Assembly: GCA_017456685.1 (NCBI GenBank)
Contig: JAFTIV010000031.1
Location: 1-7,631, forward strand
DNA length: 7,631 bases
DNA from: Clostridia bacterium
GTDB lineage: Bacteria; Bacillota; Clostridia; Oscillospirales; CAG-272
Direction of reading: 5' to 3'
Positions 5,647 through 7,631 of this stretch are shown piece after piece. Numbering within the stretch: the first letter of the stretch is position 1; every line of letters starts with the position of its first letter. The position numbers and the translations under genes were made by a program. Under the pieces are notes generated by a model. The model saw only the letters and a list, made by a program, of their open reading frames with translations. It had not been told where the DNA came from and searched no databases.

Positions 5647-7413
5647 ATGAAAAGAAAGCTATTCTTAGCATTTGTTTTGGTAATCGCATTTGCCTTGACA
5701 TTTGCAATCGTTGCGCTCGCAGATACTGTACATAATGAAACCACCGTTGATTATAGCGCAACAGTAACACTTAGCGACGGAACCGTGCTTCCATTGTACG
5801 ACGAAAACAAGGAGGCGCTAATCTGGTACATTTCTGGCACAGAGGGTGGCAAAAATGTCTATTCGTCAGTTCGTACCGACAGCCAAGAGGCGGGATGGTA
5901 CACCGAATCGTGGGACGAGGTAACAGGCTTTGGTCTCGTTCTCAATGATGGAAGCGAAAATGGAACAAAAATCGATAATGGCAATATTGTTGTTGTTAAT
6001 ATGATGGATGACGATGTTGTTAAAAACGCAGGCCCAGGCACAAGCCACTATGGCAAGCCAGTAACTGGCTTCAAATACCTCTTTCAGGGTTGGAAGAAGC
6101 TTGAATATGTTTATTTGAGATTAGACACTACAAATATACAAAAGCAAGCATTCAATGGTTGCTCAGCCTTAAGATTTATCAACCTTGAAAGCTTGACAAA
6201 ATTAGTTAGAATAGGTGATAGCAATAACTTTGCTAACTGTACAGAATTGTTCAAGGGACAGGTGCTTGACCTTTCGAATACCGCTTTGACCTCAATTGAC
6301 TGGGGAAGCTCGTTTTATAATGTTCCTATCGTAGGCATTAAGCTTCCAAGTACAATTAAAACACTCAGTGGCTCTTTTGAGGGAACTGCACTTACCACTA
6401 TGCTATTCCCAGTTAATATGGCGACAATGGAAGGCTCTATGTATAAGAATTGTCTTTCCCTTAAATCAATTTATCTAACTGGTAAGCTTACAACGATTAA
6501 AGATAATGCATTTCTTGGCTGTACTGCTCTTGAAAAGATTTTTTATGCAGGCACTCTTGAAGAGCTCAATACAACAATTGCAGGCTTAAGTGCTACTGGT
6601 AATGACCCATTCTTAAATGTAGTTAATACTAAGAAGATTTCATACGAGGAGTATCAAAAGCTCGACGATAAGAGCGGAAAGTATGTAGTTTATAACTACA
6701 CCTCTTGTATGTATGGCGAGGACGCAGAGGGTCACGAGGAGCCAATACTTGTAAATGCTTGCGTGGGCAATTGTAGTAATTGTGGTGCAACAGTTATAAA
6801 CCACAAGGAAAAGACAAACATCACCATAACAATTGCATATGCAAATTATTCACAAATAGGCACCAAAACAACCGTTTGCCATAACGATGGCTGTGGCTAT
6901 AATGAGGATGAGGAAACACTCGCTATCTTTAATTGCCTTGGCTACTCAGTAGGTCCTAACGGCTACTCACTCAAGAGTGGCTTCACAGTAAACGATGAGG
7001 CACTTAATGAATACAAGGCTCTTTACCCGGACTTCAGCTTTGGCGTAGTTATGGCGAATGCAAACACCGTTGCATCAAATGAGGCTTTCTTTGTAAGTAG
7101 CGTTCTTAACTCAAGTGCAAAGGGAATTATGATTTCTATTGAAAATTTGAAATATGTAAGCTGGAGCATAGATGTGTCTGGCTTTAACGAAAGCATTGCA
7201 GACTCTCTTGAGCTTGTAATAGGTATTTATGCAAAGGATGCAGAGGGCAATATTAAGGTGTGCCAGTTTGTAAACACAGACAAATATACAACCACAAAGA
7301 CATATAGCGATATGTCACTTAACGCAATCACCTTTAACCAAGTAAGAGTAGGACACGGAATGGCCGCACTCGTTCCACAGCCAGCTCCTGCCCCAACAGG
7401 TGACGAGGAATAA
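5647..7413 (+). CDS. Secreted BspA-like leucine-rich-repeat protein with Cys-rich and conserved C-terminal modules
   Basis: The 588-residue protein has a signal peptide (residues 1-25: MKRK, a long hydrophobic core, probable cleavage after ALA). Residues about 135-315 contain BspA/LRR_5-type repeats, for example NIQKQAFNGCSALRFINLES, LTTIKDNAFLGCTALEKIFY and IVGIKLPSTIKTLSGSFEGT. A Cys/His-rich segment follows: C372, C376, C379, H386, C411 and C416, in the same order as in the protein at 723-2417. Residues 432-588 are the shared 157-residue C-terminal module ending PQPAPAPTGDEE. No LPXTG motif, SLH domain or C-terminal membrane helix is present, so the mode of surface attachment is unknown. 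AAAGGAGA at 5633-5640 supports the ATG. The gene has a MerR-type promoter matching that of the upstream kinase operon, which suggests co-induction by the same sugar. BspA-like LRR proteins often mediate adhesion or ligand binding; the role here is inferred. Confidence 0.88.
   Translation: MKRKLFLAFVLVIAFALTFAIVALADTVHNETTVDYSATVTLSDGTVLPLYDENKEALIWYISGTEGGKNVYSSVRTDSQEAGWYTESWDEVTGFGLVLNDGSENGTKIDNGNIVVVNMMDDDVVKNAGPGTSHYGKPVTGFKYLFQGWKKLEYVYLRLDTTNIQKQAFNGCSALRFINLESLTKLVRIGDSNNFANCTELFKGQVLDLSNTALTSIDWGSSFYNVPIVGIKLPSTIKTLSGSFEGTALTTMLFPVNMATMEGSMYKNCLSLKSIYLTGKLTTIKDNAFLGCTALEKIFYAGTLEELNTTIAGLSATGNDPFLNVVNTKKISYEEYQKLDDKSGKYVVYNYTSCMYGEDAEGHEEPILVNACVGNCSNCGATVINHKEKTNITITIAYANYSQIGTKTTVCHNDGCGYNEDEETLAIFNCLGYSVGPNGYSLKSGFTVNDEALNEYKALYPDFSFGVVMANANTVASNEAFFVSSVLNSSAKGIMISIENLKYVSWSIDVSGFNESIADSLELVIGIYAKDAEGNIKVCQFVNTDKYTTTKTYSDMSLNAITFNQVRVGHGMAALVPQPAPAPTGDEE
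6940..7413 (+). repeat. Copy 2 of the shared C-terminal module (157 codons plus stop)
   Basis: This stretch begins at GYSVGPNGYSLKSG (residue 432) and aligns without gaps to 1944-2417. Conservation rises towards the 3' end, where SLNAITFNQVRVGH and ALVPQPAPAPTGDE are unchanged between copies and a 43-base block (7365-7407) is identical. Such a pattern fits either strong selection on the tail or recent sequence exchange between copies. Confidence 0.9.
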
Positions 7414-7435
7414 TCCTCGTTAGATGATAACTAAA

Positions 7436-7505
7436 TAAAAAATCCACTCGTTTTTAATATGCACCTGCAAATGGGGTCATTTATAGCGAGTGGACTTTTA
7501 TTTTG
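7436..7505 (+). terminator. Probable intrinsic terminator with large loop after the LRR protein gene
   Basis: TCCACTCG (7443-7450) pairs perfectly with CGAGTGGA (7487-7494) across a 36-nt loop and is followed by CTTTTATTTT. An A-run precedes the left arm, so it might act in both directions. The loop itself can form a small CC/GG hairpin (7461-7476). The stem lies 29 nt after the stop codon. The long loop makes it weaker than the terminator at 2423. Confidence 0.6.
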
Positions 7506-7518
7506 CACTCGTGAGAGG

Positions 7519-7631
7519 GGAATTAAAAAATAAGAGAGAAGAAAGAAGAGATAAGAGTGAAAAGTGAAGAGTGAAGAGATGATTTTTGTGCAAAATGCAC
7601 CTTTAAAATAGACTAATCTCCGCATTTTGCG
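7519..7631. repeat. Purine-rich heptad repeats and short inverted repeats at the window end
   Basis: An almost pure A/G tract runs from about 7519 to 7579 and contains three tandem heptads AGTGAAA/AGTGAAG/AGTGAAG (7556-7576). It is followed by GCAAAATGC (7590-7598) and its exact inverse GCATTTTGC (7622-7630), each also inside a small local palindrome. No credible gene is visible on either strand. This looks like an intergenic repeat whose right-hand boundary lies outside the window. Confidence 0.5.

Noticed and set aside
7431..7625. 64-codon open frame on the minus strand at the right edge
   Set aside because: It spans the terminator stem and the purine repeat tract, its residues reflect low-complexity DNA, and no convincing ribosome site precedes it.
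1..7631. CRISPR arrays, tRNA or rRNA genes, riboswitches, insertion sequences
   Set aside because: Reading both strands by eye showed no regularly spaced repeats, cloverleaf, transposase frame or long structured leader. Small structured RNAs cannot be excluded without a covariance-model search.

Overview
The window looks like a piece of an AT-rich Firmicutes chromosome, most likely an uncultured gut-associated Clostridia. The reasons are strong AGGAG-type ribosome binding sites, sigma-A-like promoters, Gram-positive signal peptides, BspA-like leucine-rich surface proteins, and standard code use (TGG for Trp, TAA/TAG stops). No taxonomic search was possible, so this is inference.

Layout from left to right. 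Positions 1-545 (minus strand) hold the 5' part of an AraC-family regulator gene cut off by the window edge. The divergent intergenic region (546-722) has two overlapping, oppositely directed promoters and a pair of perfect 12-bp direct repeats 21 bp apart. Positions 723-2417 encode a secreted protein with weak leucine-rich-repeat features, a Cys-rich module and a conserved 157-residue C-terminal module, followed by a strong intrinsic terminator. From 2538 a MerR-type promoter (19-bp spacer) drives a tight two-gene operon: a MerR DNA-binding domain fused to an FGGY ketose kinase (2602-4326), then an intracellular GH32-like glycosidase (4329-5534). A second MerR-type promoter, nearly identical in its core, precedes a second secreted protein (5647-7413). 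This is a clearer BspA-like LRR protein with the same Cys-rich and C-terminal modules as the first. The last 218 bases hold an inverted-repeat terminator and a purine-rich repeat patch.

Working model. The locus links sugar sensing to intracellular glycoside breakdown and to surface-protein expression. The MerR-kinase fusion probably controls its own operon and the downstream surface protein, because both promoters share the same operator core and the stretched spacer typical of MerR activation. The hydrolase would release a ketose, probably fructose, that the kinase module could phosphorylate; the kinase would then be both enzyme and sensor. The other surface protein has a different control region that fits the divergent AraC-type regulator. 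Two paralogous surface proteins would thus be wired to two different one-component sugar sensors. The least ordinary features are the MerR-FGGY fusion, the GH32-like enzyme with its extra domain at the N-terminus, and the paired MerR promoters.
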